A DNA stretch of 45,803 nucleotides, from assembly GCF_000982955.1 (NCBI RefSeq), contig NZ_KQ058674.1, forward strand, positions 1 to 45,803, read 5' to 3'. Within the stretch, counting starts at the first letter, position 1, and each line of letters opens with the position of its first letter. Origin of the DNA: Micromonospora sp. HK10. Its GTDB lineage: Bacteria; Actinomycetota; Actinomycetes; Mycobacteriales; Micromonosporaceae. This document shows positions 38,089-45,622 of this stretch, piece by piece. Position numbers and translations under genes: made by a program. Under the pieces are notes generated by a model that did not search any database, was not told where the DNA came from, and saw nothing but the letters and a program-made list of their open reading frames with translations.

Positions 38089-39549
38089 ATGTCCGAAGCC
38101 TCCGCATCCCACGCCGCCGACCGCCGTGAGTTGACCGGCGCGCAGCGCAACGCCGTCGCCGAACTGCTCCGCGTCTCGCCGGTCGCCGACGAGCTCGGCC
38201 GCCGTTTCGCCAAGGCGGGTCACGAACTGCACCTGGTGGGCGGATCGGTCCGGGACGCGCTGCTCGGCCGGCTCGGCAACGACCTCGACTTCTGCACCGA
38301 CGCCCACCCGGACCAGACGCTGAAGATCATCAAGGGCTGGGCCGAGTCGATCTGGGAGACCGGCCGGGAGTTCGGCACCATCGGCTGCCAGCGCGACGGG
38401 CTCAGCCTGGAGATCACCACCTTCCGCGCCGAGGCGTACGACCAGGTCAGCCGGAACCCGATCGTGGCGTACGGCACGAGCCTGGTCGACGACCTGCAGC
38501 GCCGGGACTTCACCGTCAACGCGATGGCGGTCAGCCTCCCCGATCACCGGTTCACCGACCCGTACGGCGGGCTGGCCGACCTGGCCGCCAAGATCATCCG
38601 TACCCCGGGCACGCCCCGGGAGTCGTTCGGTGACGACCCGCTGCGGATGCTGCGGGCCGCCCGGTTCGCCGCCCAGCTCCGCTTCGCGGTGCACCCGGAC
38701 GTCCGCGCGGCGATGACCCGGATGGCCGCGGACCTGGACCGGATCACCGCCGAGCGGATCCGGGACGAGTTCACCAAGCTGCTCTGCGGCGCCGACCCGG
38801 TCACCGGGCTGCGGCTGCTGGTCGACACCGGGCTGGCCGAACGCTTCCTGCCGGAGCTGACCGGGCTCAAGCTGGAGATCGACGAGCACGCCCAGCACAA
38901 GGACGTCTACGAGCACACCCTGACCGTGGTCAGCAATGCCATGTCGATGGAGACCGACGGCTGCGACTTCGTGCTGCGGATGGCCGCGCTCATGCACGAC
39001 ATCGGCAAGCCGGCCACCAAGGCCGTCGGCCCGGACGGCCGGGTCAGTTTCCACCACCACGAGGTGGTGGGCGCCCGGCTGACCAAGGCCCGGATGAAGG
39101 CGCTGCGGTACCCCAAGGACATCACCTCCCAGGTGGTCAAGCTGGTCGGCCTGCACCTGCGCTTCTACGGCTACGGCCGGGGCGAGTGGACCGACTCGGC
39201 GGTCCGCCGGTACGTCACGGACGCCGGTGACCTGCTCGCCCGCCTGCACAAGCTCACCCGCTCCGACTGCACCACCCGCAACCGGCGCAAGGCGGCCCAG
39301 CTCGCGGCCGACTACGACGCGTTGGAGGAGCGGATCGCCCGGATCGCCGCCGACGAGGACCTGGCCCGGGTCCGCCCCGACCTGGACGGCAACGCGATCA
39401 TGGAACTGCTCGGCATCCCGCCCGGCCCGGTGGTGGGCCGGGCCTGGCAGTACCTCAAGGAGCTGCGGCTGGAACGCGGCCCGCTGGACCGCGACGAGGC
39501 CGAGGCGGAGCTGCTGCGCTGGGCCCGCGAGCAGGGCATCGTCGACTGA
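38089..39549 (+). CDS. pcnA: CCA tRNA nucleotidyltransferase
   Basis: Adds or repairs the CCA end of tRNA; the class also includes poly(A) polymerases. The 486-residue protein has the nucleotidyltransferase signature HLVGGSVRDALLGRLGNDLDFCTDA (acidic pair DLD). It also has RRDFTVNAMAV, the RFAAQLRF and DLDRITAERIRDEFTKLL neck segments, and an HD domain (LMHDIGKPATK). It stands alone on the plus strand, divergent from murJ, and ends at a strong bidirectional terminator. Confidence 0.96.
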   Translation: MSEASASHAADRRELTGAQRNAVAELLRVSPVADELGRRFAKAGHELHLVGGSVRDALLGRLGNDLDFCTDAHPDQTLKIIKGWAESIWETGREFGTIGCQRDGLSLEITTFRAEAYDQVSRNPIVAYGTSLVDDLQRRDFTVNAMAVSLPDHRFTDPYGGLADLAAKIIRTPGTPRESFGDDPLRMLRAARFAAQLRFAVHPDVRAAMTRMAADLDRITAERIRDEFTKLLCGADPVTGLRLLVDTGLAERFLPELTGLKLEIDEHAQHKDVYEHTLTVVSNAMSMETDGCDFVLRMAALMHDIGKPATKAVGPDGRVSFHHHEVVGARLTKARMKALRYPKDITSQVVKLVGLHLRFYGYGRGEWTDSAVRRYVTDAGDLLARLHKLTRSDCTTRNRRKAAQLAADYDALEERIARIAADEDLARVRPDLDGNAIMELLGIPPGPVVGRAWQYLKELRLERGPLDRDEAEAELLRWAREQGIVD

Positions 39550-39552
39550 CAC

Positions 39553-39594
39553 CACGACGAAGGGGCCGCCCGATTGGGCGGCCCCTTCGTCGTG
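39553..39594. terminator. Bidirectional terminator between pcnA and the flotillin gene
   Basis: A perfect 19-bp stem (CACGACGAAGGGGCCGCCC, 39553-39571, and its complement 39576-39594) with a GATT loop sits between the convergent gene ends. Confidence 0.9.
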
Positions 39595-39601
39595 CTCGCG
39601 G

Positions 39602-41122
39602 TCAGTGGGTCTCGACCGCCGTGCCGTCGACCGACGGCTTGCCGTTGCCGGCCGGAGCGGTGGACGCCGAGCCCAGCTTGGCCAGCAGGCCGGCCAGGTC
39701 GATGCCGGTGAGGTCGCTGCCGAGCTGGAGGCCCTGGGCCACGTTGCCGGCCACCGACTTGGTCAGTGAGGACGCGCCGTCGGTGGAGATCACCGTCATC
39801 TTGTCGATCGCGCCGATCGGGGCGCTCGCCGCCTCGACCACCTGCGGCAGCACCTTGACCAGCAGGTCCAGCACGGCGGCCTCGCCGTACGCGGCGAACG
39901 CCTCGGCCTTGCGGGCCATCGCGTCGGCCTCGGCCTGCCCCTTGGCCAGGATGGCCGCGGCCTCGGCCTGACCCTCCCGCTCGACCGCCTCGGCAATGGC
40001 GCTGCGCCGGCGCTGCTCGGCCTCACCTTCCTTGGCACCCTCGATCGCGTTCGCCTCGGCCAGCGCGGCCCGGCGGGCCCGCTCGCCCTCACCGGTGAGG
40101 CGGGCCTGCTCGGCGGCCGCCTGCGCGGCCGCGATGGTGGCCTGCCGCTGCGCGTCGGCGGTGAGCACCGCCGCGTTGCGGGCCGCCTCGGCCTCCTGCT
40201 CGACCTTGTAACGGGCCGCGTCGGCCGGCTTGCGCACCTCGGTGTCGAGCTGGCGCTGCTTCAGCTCGGCGTTGCGCTCGGCGACCTTCTGCTGCTCGGA
40301 GAGGATCGCCTGGTCCCGCTCGGCCTGGGCGAGCGGTCCGGCCGCCGCCGACTTCGCCTTCGCGGCGTCGATCTCGGCCTGGATGCCGGCCTGCTTCAAC
40401 GCCAGGTTCCGGTTCGCCTCGGCGATCGCCTCCTCGGCGAGCAGCCGCTCCTGCTCGGCCTGCTGGCGGGCCCGCGCCTCGGCGATGGCCGCGTCCTTGA
40501 GCACCCGGGCCGCCTCCGGCCGCCCGAGGTCCTGCAGGTACGAGCCCTCGGCCAGGATGTCCTGGAGCTGGAAGGTGTCCAGCACCAGGCCCTGGTTGGT
40601 CATCGAGTGCTCGGCCTCCTCGGCGACCGCGCTGGCGAACGCCGCCCGGTCCCGGATGATCTCCTCGACGGTGAGCCGCCCGACGATCGAGCGGAGCGCG
40701 CCGGCCAGCACCTCCCGGGTGAAGTTGTCGATCTCCTCCTGCTGGTTCAGGAAACGCTGGGCGGCGGCCCGGATGGCGTCCTCGGTGCCGCCCACCTTCA
40801 CGATGGCCACACCGTGCAGCTCGGTCCGGATGCCCTGCTTGCTCACCGCGCCGCGGATGCTCACGTCGATCCGCCGGCTGGACAGGTCGAGGGACTGCAG
40901 CTTCTGCACCACGGGCAGGACGAAGACCGAGGCGCCGAGCACCACCTTCTGTCCGGACATGTCGGTGGACCGGGCGCCGTCGGCGGTCTGGGTGGTCCGG
41001 CCCTTGCGGCCGGTGACGATGAACGCCTGGTTCGGGCCGGCGACCTTGATCCGGGAGAGCACGAACAGGACGAGGAGGACGGCGAGGAGAACCGCGCCGC
41101 CGATGGCGACGAGCAGGGGCAT
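39602..41122 (-). CDS. floT: Flotillin-like SPFH domain protein
   Basis: A 506-residue membrane scaffold. An N-terminal hydrophobic segment (LLVAIGGAVLLAVLLVLFVLS) is followed by an SPFH domain (AFIVTGRKGRTTQ, then VSKQGIRTELHGVAIVKVGG and EEIIRDRAAFASAVAEEAE). After that comes a long Ala/Glu coiled coil with repeated EARARQQAEQERLLAEEAIAEA. The C-terminus is Gly/Leu-rich and hydrophobic, as in flotillins. Flotillins organise membrane microdomains. The NfeD-like gene starts just upstream, the usual partner arrangement. Confidence 0.93.
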   Translation of the reverse strand: MPLLVAIGGAVLLAVLLVLFVLSRIKVAGPNQAFIVTGRKGRTTQTADGARSTDMSGQKVVLGASVFVLPVVQKLQSLDLSSRRIDVSIRGAVSKQGIRTELHGVAIVKVGGTEDAIRAAAQRFLNQQEEIDNFTREVLAGALRSIVGRLTVEEIIRDRAAFASAVAEEAEHSMTNQGLVLDTFQLQDILAEGSYLQDLGRPEAARVLKDAAIAEARARQQAEQERLLAEEAIAEANRNLALKQAGIQAEIDAAKAKSAAAGPLAQAERDQAILSEQQKVAERNAELKQRQLDTEVRKPADAARYKVEQEAEAARNAAVLTADAQRQATIAAAQAAAEQARLTGEGERARRAALAEANAIEGAKEGEAEQRRRSAIAEAVEREGQAEAAAILAKGQAEADAMARKAEAFAAYGEAAVLDLLVKVLPQVVEAASAPIGAIDKMTVISTDGASSLTKSVAGNVAQGLQLGSDLTGIDLAGLLAKLGSASTAPAGNGKPSVDGTAVETH

Positions 41123-41149
41123 GGTCGTTCCCGTCTGTGGAAGGGGAAA

Positions 41150-41689
41150 TCAGTACGTTTCGACGTGCACGCTGGTCTCGCTGAGCGCTTCGACCACGAA
41201 GATCCGGGCGCCGACCGGGAGTGGGCGGTCGGCCCGGGCGTTGAGCTTGACCGGCTGGCCGGCGAGGCGTACCCGGACCTCGCCGTAGCCGCTCGCCGGC
41301 ACCGGGGTGACCACCAGGCCGGTCGCGCCGACCAGGTGGGACCGGGTGGGGGTGGCGTCGGTGCGCATGGTGCGGGCGGCACGGCTGAGCCGGGCCGCCA
41401 GCCACGCGGTGGGCACGGCGGCCACCACCCCACCGGCCGCCGCCGCGGCGATCATTCCGGGGGTACGCCCACCGAGCAGCTCGTTGACGATCGCCGCGCC
41501 GAAGCCGAAGGCGCCGGTGAAACCGGCGACCGCCTCCAGCGACACCGGACCGTCGACGTCCGGGTGCCCGATGTGCAGCAGCCCGGCCCCGACGAGGGCG
41601 AGGGCCAGCACGCCGACCCCCGCCCCACCGATGATCAGAAAGATGAGCGTCCCCGTGGCCACGACCTGCACGGTATCGACATCGTGCAA
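41150..41689 (-). CDS. NfeD-like membrane protein, partner of flotillin
   Basis: A 179-residue protein with at least three membrane segments (GTLIFLIIGGAGVGVLALALVGAGLL, FTGAFGFGAAIVNELL, GMIAAAAAGGVVAAVPTAWLAARL). A C-terminal OB-like domain follows (LVGATGLVVTPVPASGYGEVRVRL, ending ARIFVVEALSETSVHVETY). NfeD proteins pair with flotillins, and the gene lies 27 bases upstream of floT. The start is uncertain: the longest reading uses TTG 41689, but in-frame GTG codons six to eight residues downstream are equally possible. Confidence 0.8.
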   Translation of the reverse strand: MHDVDTVQVVATGTLIFLIIGGAGVGVLALALVGAGLLHIGHPDVDGPVSLEAVAGFTGAFGFGAAIVNELLGGRTPGMIAAAAAGGVVAAVPTAWLAARLSRAARTMRTDATPTRSHLVGATGLVVTPVPASGYGEVRVRLAGQPVKLNARADRPLPVGARIFVVEALSETSVHVETY

Positions 41690-41781
41690 CGTTGCGGCCC
41701 GGCCGAACGGTCAACCCGGCGCGACGGTCACCTCGAAGTGGGGTTCGCTGGGCAGCGGCTGCCCGAGGAAGAATGGGAACC

Positions 41782-42264
41782 ATGCGTTGGACCGTGCTCG
41801 ACTCGCCGATCGGGGAGTTCTCCGTGGCCACCGACGGCGCGGCCGTCCGGGCGGCGCACTTCGGCCGGATGGAGTCGGCCACCGAGCGGCCGGGCGACCC
41901 GGTCGCCGGGCGGGCGCTGACCGAGCTGCGCGCCTACTTCGCCGGCGAGCTGACCGAGTTCACCGTGCCGGTGTCGGTGTCCCGCGGCTCGGAGTTCGAA
42001 CGCGCGGTGTGGCGGGAGATGACCCGCATCCCGTACGGCGAGACGCTCACCTACGGCGAGGTGGCGCAGGCGGTCGGCGAGCCGGGCGCGGCCCGGGCGG
42101 TCGGGGTGGCCTGCAACCGCAACCCGGTGCCGGTGCTGGTGCCCTGTCACCGGATCGTCGGGGCGGGCGGCAAGCTGGTCGGCTTCGGCGGCGGGCTGCC
42201 GCGCAAGGTGACGCTGTTGGAACTCGAGGCGGCGGTGGCGCTGCGGCGCGCCTGGCTCTCCTGA
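41782..42264 (+). CDS. ogt: Methylated-DNA--protein-cysteine methyltransferase
   Basis: Removes O6-alkyl groups from guanine by suicidal transfer to its own cysteine. The 160-residue protein has the active-site motif VLVPCHRIVGAGGKLVGFGGG and the upstream helix IPYGETLTYGEVAQAVGEPGAARAVG with the arginine finger region, plus FERAVWREM. ATG 41782 (MRWTVLDSPIGEF) follows GAGGAAG; a second ATG three codons earlier is too close to that site. Confidence 0.95.
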   Translation: MRWTVLDSPIGEFSVATDGAAVRAAHFGRMESATERPGDPVAGRALTELRAYFAGELTEFTVPVSVSRGSEFERAVWREMTRIPYGETLTYGEVAQAVGEPGAARAVGVACNRNPVPVLVPCHRIVGAGGKLVGFGGGLPRKVTLLELEAAVALRRAWLS

Positions 42265-42367
42265 GGAGTTGTCGCACAATTCGTCCGCCCTGGTCCGAGC
42301 GCTGCTCGCCATCATCTCCTCCGGCAAGATCCCGAGTCGTGCGGAGGAGACGTGGCACCCAGCGTGG

Positions 42368-42396
42368 TTGACGTGCAGACACGCGAGTTATACAAA
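42368..42396 (+). promoter_or_regulatory. Promoter of the antitoxin-toxin-like pair
   Basis: -35 TTGACG (42368-42373), a 17-base spacer and -10 TACAAA (42391-42396). The ATG at 42403 begins six bases after the -10, so the message is probably leaderless. The AT-rich GTTATACAAAT stands out in this GC-rich genome and could also be the operator. Confidence 0.55.
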
Positions 42397-42402
42397 TCTG
42401 GT

Positions 42403-42609
42403 ATGGCCTTCACCCTGAACCTGAAGCCCGAGGTCGAGCAGCGGCTCAAGGAACTCGCCGAGGCGGAGCACCGGTCGATGCACAAGACGGTCGAGGTGGC
42501 GGTGCAGGCGTACCTGGACCGGCACGAGCGCGACGAGTGGACCCGGCAGGCCGCCCGCCGGGTCCACGAGCGCAATGCCGAGTTCTACGAGATGTTGGGC
42601 GACCGATGA
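42403..42609 (+). CDS. Ribbon-helix-helix antitoxin-like protein
   Basis: A 68-residue protein starting MAFTLNLKPEVEQRLKELAEAEHRSMHKTVEVAVQAYLDRHE. A short basic strand is followed by two helices, as in Arc/CopG DNA-binding antitoxins. The C-terminal helix (WTRQAARRVHERNAEFYEML) would bind the partner. The ATG sits six bases after a -10 element. The stop overlaps the start of the next gene by four bases (ATGA), the usual antitoxin-toxin coupling. An in-frame upstream start at 42352 would lie across the promoter and is not favoured. Confidence 0.85.
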   Translation: MAFTLNLKPEVEQRLKELAEAEHRSMHKTVEVAVQAYLDRHERDEWTRQAARRVHERNAEFYEMLGDR

Positions 42610-42992
42610 CGCGGTCCTGGCCGGACGCGGAGGACCTGCTGCTCCTGCTCGCGGGAAGCACGTCGTCCCGAACCATCGTGCGCGACGGTGGGATCCTCTT
42701 CGCCTCGGCGGCGCGTCCGCACGCCCATCTGCTGCAGGGCCGGGTCTATCCGACACCGCTGGACCAGGCGGCGGCACTCCTGCACGCGATCCTGGTCTGG
42801 CGGCCGCTGGACATGTGGAACGCCAGTCTCGCCTGGACGGCAGCGGACGTTCGCCTGGAACGCTCCGGTTTCGTTCTCAGCATGCCGGCCAAGGAGCGGA
42901 TGGCGTTGACGGACGCGCTGACCAGCGGCGAGGTCGACTCGGTCGAGGAGCTGGCGCTGCGGCTCTCGCCGTACCTCGAGATGGCGGACTGA
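42606..42992 (+). CDS. Fic/Doc-fold toxin-like protein with a degenerate catalytic motif
   Basis: A 128-residue protein with the Doc/death-on-curing layout: RDGGILFASAARP (Doc: RDPGLLESALARP), RVYPTPLDQAAALLHAILV, then a helix ending ADVRLERSGF. Where active Doc has HPFVDGNKRTAW, this protein reads RPLDMWNASLAW (66-77). The catalytic His is Arg66, Asp is Met70, Gly is Trp71, Lys and Arg are Ala73 and Ser74; only Pro, Asn, Ala and Trp are kept. Doc-type kinase or AMP-transferase chemistry is therefore unlikely. The frame is intact and coupled to an antitoxin-like gene, so it is not an obvious pseudogene. Function unknown. Confidence 0.85.
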   Translation: MTRSWPDAEDLLLLLAGSTSSRTIVRDGGILFASAARPHAHLLQGRVYPTPLDQAAALLHAILVWRPLDMWNASLAWTAADVRLERSGFVLSMPAKERMALTDALTSGEVDSVEELALRLSPYLEMAD

Positions 42993-42997
42993 ACGCG

Positions 42998-43029
42998 CGA
43001 GGGCCGGGTCCACCCGGACCCGGCCCTCG
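42998..43029. terminator. Bidirectional terminator between the Fic-like gene and ino1
   Basis: A perfect 14-bp stem (CGAGGGCCGGGTCC, 42998-43011, with its complement 43016-43029) and an ACCC loop lie six bases after the toxin-like stop and 21 bases after the ino1 stop on the other strand. Confidence 0.8.
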
Positions 43030-43050
43030 TCGGTGCTGCTCGTCAGCGGG

Positions 43051-44130
43051 TCAGCGCTCGACCTCGCCGGCGATGAACGCCTCGACGGCGGCGTGCGCGT
43101 CGTGGTCGGCGTACTGCTGCGGCGGGGACTTCATGAAGTACGAGGAGGCGGAGAGGATCGGGCCACCGATCTTCCGGTCCAGCGCGATCTTCGCGGCCCG
43201 GACGGCGTCGATGATGACGCCGGCCGAGTTCGGCGAATCCCAGACCTCGAGCTTGAGCTCGGCGTTGAGCGGGGTGTCGCCGAAGGAGCGGCCCTCAAGC
43301 CGGATGTACGCCCACTTGCGGTCGTCCAGCCACGGCACGTGGTCGGACGGGCCGATGTGCACGTCGCTCTTCTGCATCTCGTGCGGGATCTGCGAGGTCA
43401 CCGACTGGGTCTTCGAGATCTTCTTGGAGACCAGGCGGTTGCGCTCCAGCATGTTCATGAAGTCCATGTTGCCGCCGAAGTTGAGCTGGTAGGTGCGCAG
43501 CAGCTCGACCCCGCGGTCCTCGAAGAGCTTCGCCAGGGCGCGGTGCACGATGGTCGCGCCGACCTGGCTCTTGATGTCGTCACCGACGATCGGCAGGCCG
43601 GCGTCGGTGAACTTCTGCGCCCACTCCGGGTCGGAGGCGATGAAGACCGGCAGGGCGTTCACGAACGCGCAGCCCGCGTCGATGGCGGCCTGGGCGTAGA
43701 ACTTGTCGGCCTGCTCGGAACCGACCGGCAGGTAGGAGACGACGACGTCGACCTGCGCGTCGCGCAGCGCCTGGACCACGTCGACCGGCTCGACGTCCGA
43801 CTCCTCGATGATCTCGCGGTAGTACTGGCCGAGACCGTCGAAGGTCGGGCCGCGCTGCACGGTGACGCCGGTCGGCGGCACGTCGCACAGCTTGATCGTG
43901 TTGTTCTCGCTGGCGACGATCGCCTCCGCGAGGTCCATGCCCACCTTCTTGGCGTCCACGTCGAACGCCGCGACGAACTTCACGTCCGAGACGTGGTAGT
44001 CGCCGAAGGTGACGTGCATGAGACCCGGGACGCGGTCGTTCGGGTCGGCGTTCCGGTAGTACTCCACGCCCTGTACGAGGGACGAGGCGCAGTTACCCAC
44101 ACCGACGATGGCGACGCGGACGGAGCCCAT
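43051..44130 (-). CDS. ino1: Inositol-3-phosphate synthase
   Basis: NAD-dependent enzyme converting glucose 6-phosphate to 1D-myo-inositol 3-phosphate, the first step to phosphatidylinositol and mycothiol in actinobacteria. It has 359 residues, the short actinobacterial type. It shows [22 protein letters not shown] (NAD binding), [33 protein letters not shown], and [28 protein letters not shown] (catalytic lysine region). ATG 44130 (MGSVRVAI) has AAGGAGG nine bases upstream; the earlier in-frame Met residues lack this. It lies 23 bases after the PadR gene, as in Rv0047c-Rv0046c. Confidence 0.97.
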   Translation of the reverse strand: MGSVRVAIVGVGNCASSLVQGVEYYRNADPNDRVPGLMHVTFGDYHVSDVKFVAAFDVDAKKVGMDLAEAIVASENNTIKLCDVPPTGVTVQRGPTFDGLGQYYREIIEESDVEPVDVVQALRDAQVDVVVSYLPVGSEQADKFYAQAAIDAGCAFVNALPVFIASDPEWAQKFTDAGLPIVGDDIKSQVGATIVHRALAKLFEDRGVELLRTYQLNFGGNMDFMNMLERNRLVSKKISKTQSVTSQIPHEMQKSDVHIGPSDHVPWLDDRKWAYIRLEGRSFGDTPLNAELKLEVWDSPNSAGVIIDAVRAAKIALDRKIGGPILSASSYFMKSPPQQYADHDAHAAVEAFIAGEVER

Positions 44131-44153
44131 AGCGTCTGCCTCCTTCTTCTTCA

Positions 44154-44792
44154 TCACGGCCGCTCTGTCCTGGACGTTCCAGGCGTGGGCGGGCTGTCGT
44201 TGTCTCCTCGGCCACCGGCCGTCCCGGGTCGCGGGTCGGCCGGGGCCCGGCCGGAGCGCTCGTTGGCGATGAGCTCCTCCAGCCAGCGGACCTCGCGCTC
44301 ACAGGCGTCGAGCCCGTGGCGTTGCAGTTCCAGGGTGTACGCGTCGAGCCGCTCGGCCGCCCGGCCGAGCACGTCACGAAGACCCTCGCGACGCTCCTCG
44401 ATCTTCCGGCGACGACCTTCCAGGATCCGGAGCCGGGTGGCCTGGTCGGTCCGGGCGAAGAACGCGAAGTGCACGCCGAAGCCCGTGTCGTCGTACGTCT
44501 CGGGTCCAGCCTGCGCTATGAGCTGGGCGAAGCGTTCCTTGCCCTCCGCGGTAATGGTGTAGACCACCCGACCGCGTCGGCTGGTCAGCGCGGGAACCTC
44601 CTCGGCGGTCGCGGGTGTGCCGTCGGCTTCGGTGATCCAGCCCGCCGCCTGCAGCCGGCGCAGGGTCGGGTAGAGCGTGCCGTAGCTGATCGCCGCCCGG
44701 ATGGCGCCGAGTTTGGCGGTCAGCTCCTTGCGCAGCTCGTAGCCGTGCATCGGAGCCTCCTGCAGGAGGCCCAGGATGGCGAACTCGAGCAC
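44154..44792 (-). CDS. PadR-family transcriptional regulator
   Basis: A 212-residue repressor-type protein. The winged helix ([28 protein letters not shown], then [19 protein letters not shown] and [19 protein letters not shown]) is followed by a long coiled-coil dimerisation arm ([30 protein letters not shown]). I start at GTG 44792, preceded by AAGGGATGG. A perfect palindrome 42 bases upstream is a likely autoregulatory operator. The downstream ino1 is probably in the same transcript, which suggests control of inositol synthesis. Confidence 0.93.
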   Translation of the reverse strand: MLEFAILGLLQEAPMHGYELRKELTAKLGAIRAAISYGTLYPTLRRLQAAGWITEADGTPATAEEVPALTSRRGRVVYTITAEGKERFAQLIAQAGPETYDDTGFGVHFAFFARTDQATRLRILEGRRRKIEERREGLRDVLGRAAERLDAYTLELQRHGLDACEREVRWLEELIANERSGRAPADPRPGTAGGRGDNDSPPTPGTSRTERP

Positions 44793-44833
44793 GGGCCATC
44801 CCTTCTTACCCCCGGCGCGGAGCGGTAACCGCC

Positions 44834-44858
44834 GCGATGTATCGGACCGATACATCGC
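44834..44858. promoter_or_regulatory. Palindromic operator upstream of the padR gene
   Basis: Perfect inverted repeat with 12-base arms, GCGATGTATCGG and CCGATACATCGC, around one central base. The ATGTAT/ATACAT content matches known PadR sites. It lies between the divergent padR and DUF5318 genes. Confidence 0.75.
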
Positions 44859-44910
44859 ACGGTAGCGGAGTCGTCCGACCGGGGCAAACCCCCGTTTACG
44901 CGGTGCTGCG

Positions 44911-44925
44911 GTCACGGATCGTGAC
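44911..44925. promoter_or_regulatory. Second palindrome upstream of the DUF5318 gene
   Basis: GTCACGGATCGTGAC has perfect 6-base arms around GAT. It lies 29 bases upstream of a -10 element and may bind a regulator. No protein can be assigned. Confidence 0.4.
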
Positions 44926-44953
44926 CATGGTCGCCTCGTCCGGCCGGACCGCG

Positions 44954-44959
44954 TACCCT
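44954..44959 (+). promoter_or_regulatory. -10 element of a probable leaderless DUF5318 mRNA
   Basis: TACCCT ends seven bases before the ATG at 44967, and there is no Shine-Dalgarno sequence, consistent with leaderless transcription. The -35 is weak. Confidence 0.45.
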
Positions 44960-44966
44960 TTGCCGC

Positions 44967-45428
44967 ATGCGCACGTCCCGCCAGGTCGTCGACTACTCGC
45001 TCCAGAAGCGAGCGGTGCTGCGTGACCTCCTGGCGAACCGGATCGGCGCGTACGACGTCTGCGACGCCTCGCCGTACCTGAAGAACGCCGCTCGCTTCCA
45101 TGGCGAACCCACCGATGAGCGCTGCCCGATCTGCCGCAGCGAGAACCTCATCCACGTCCACTACATTTACGGTGACGAACTCAAGCAGTCGGCCGGGCAG
45201 GCGCGAAACCGGGCCGAGTTGTCGCTGCTGGCGATGACGCTGCGTGAGTTCCAGGTCTACGTGGTGGAGGTGTGCCCCGGCTGTGCCTGGAACCATCTCG
45301 TCGAGCAGTACCTGCTCGGCCGGGACGGGCTGGCCGAGGGCGCCGAGGACGGGTCGGAGCAGGAGGCGGCGAGCGGTTCGGCCGCGACCGGTTCCACCCC
45401 TCGTCGAAGGCGAGAGGCGCAACGGTGA
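44967..45428 (+). CDS. DUF5318 family protein with a zinc-ribbon-like motif
   Basis: A 153-residue actinobacterial protein equivalent in position and sequence to mycobacterial Rv0049. It starts MRTSRQVVDYSLQKRAVLRDLLANR. It has CPICRSENL (about 52-60) and CPGCAWNHLVEQYLLG near residue 109; these two CxxC pairs probably bind zinc. The C-terminal 30 residues are disordered. It lies between the padR/ino1 pair and the penicillin-binding protein gene, as in mycobacteria. The biochemical role is not known. Confidence 0.88.
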   Translation: MRTSRQVVDYSLQKRAVLRDLLANRIGAYDVCDASPYLKNAARFHGEPTDERCPICRSENLIHVHYIYGDELKQSAGQARNRAELSLLAMTLREFQVYVVEVCPGCAWNHLVEQYLLGRDGLAEGAEDGSEQEAASGSAATGSTPRRRREAQR

Positions 45429-45622
45429 AGCTGGCTGTCCTGGTCGGCCCCCGCGACATCGGCGGGCGGTCCACCCGACAGCTTCCACGTCTGATTGGTC
45501 CGATTAGGTCGGATCTGACGCCTGCGCCTGGGTGCGCCCAGGGTGTAGCGTCTCGTGTTCCATCTCACGGCAACCCGGTGGCGGCGCGACCGCGCCCCAC
45601 CGCGACCGGCAGGGTGTGAGGA

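Noticed and set aside
42537..42605. N-terminal extension of the Fic-like protein
   Set aside because: It would lie wholly inside the antitoxin gene in another frame; ATG 42606 overlaps the antitoxin stop in the standard coupled way and starts the homology.
45425..45619. 64-codon frame overlapping the DUF5318 stop (GTGA) before the PBP gene
   Set aside because: The overlap looks like coupling, but the translation has no recognisable motif, turns into Arg/Pro-rich sequence, and covers the region where the ponA promoter and a small hairpin (45527-45542) should lie.
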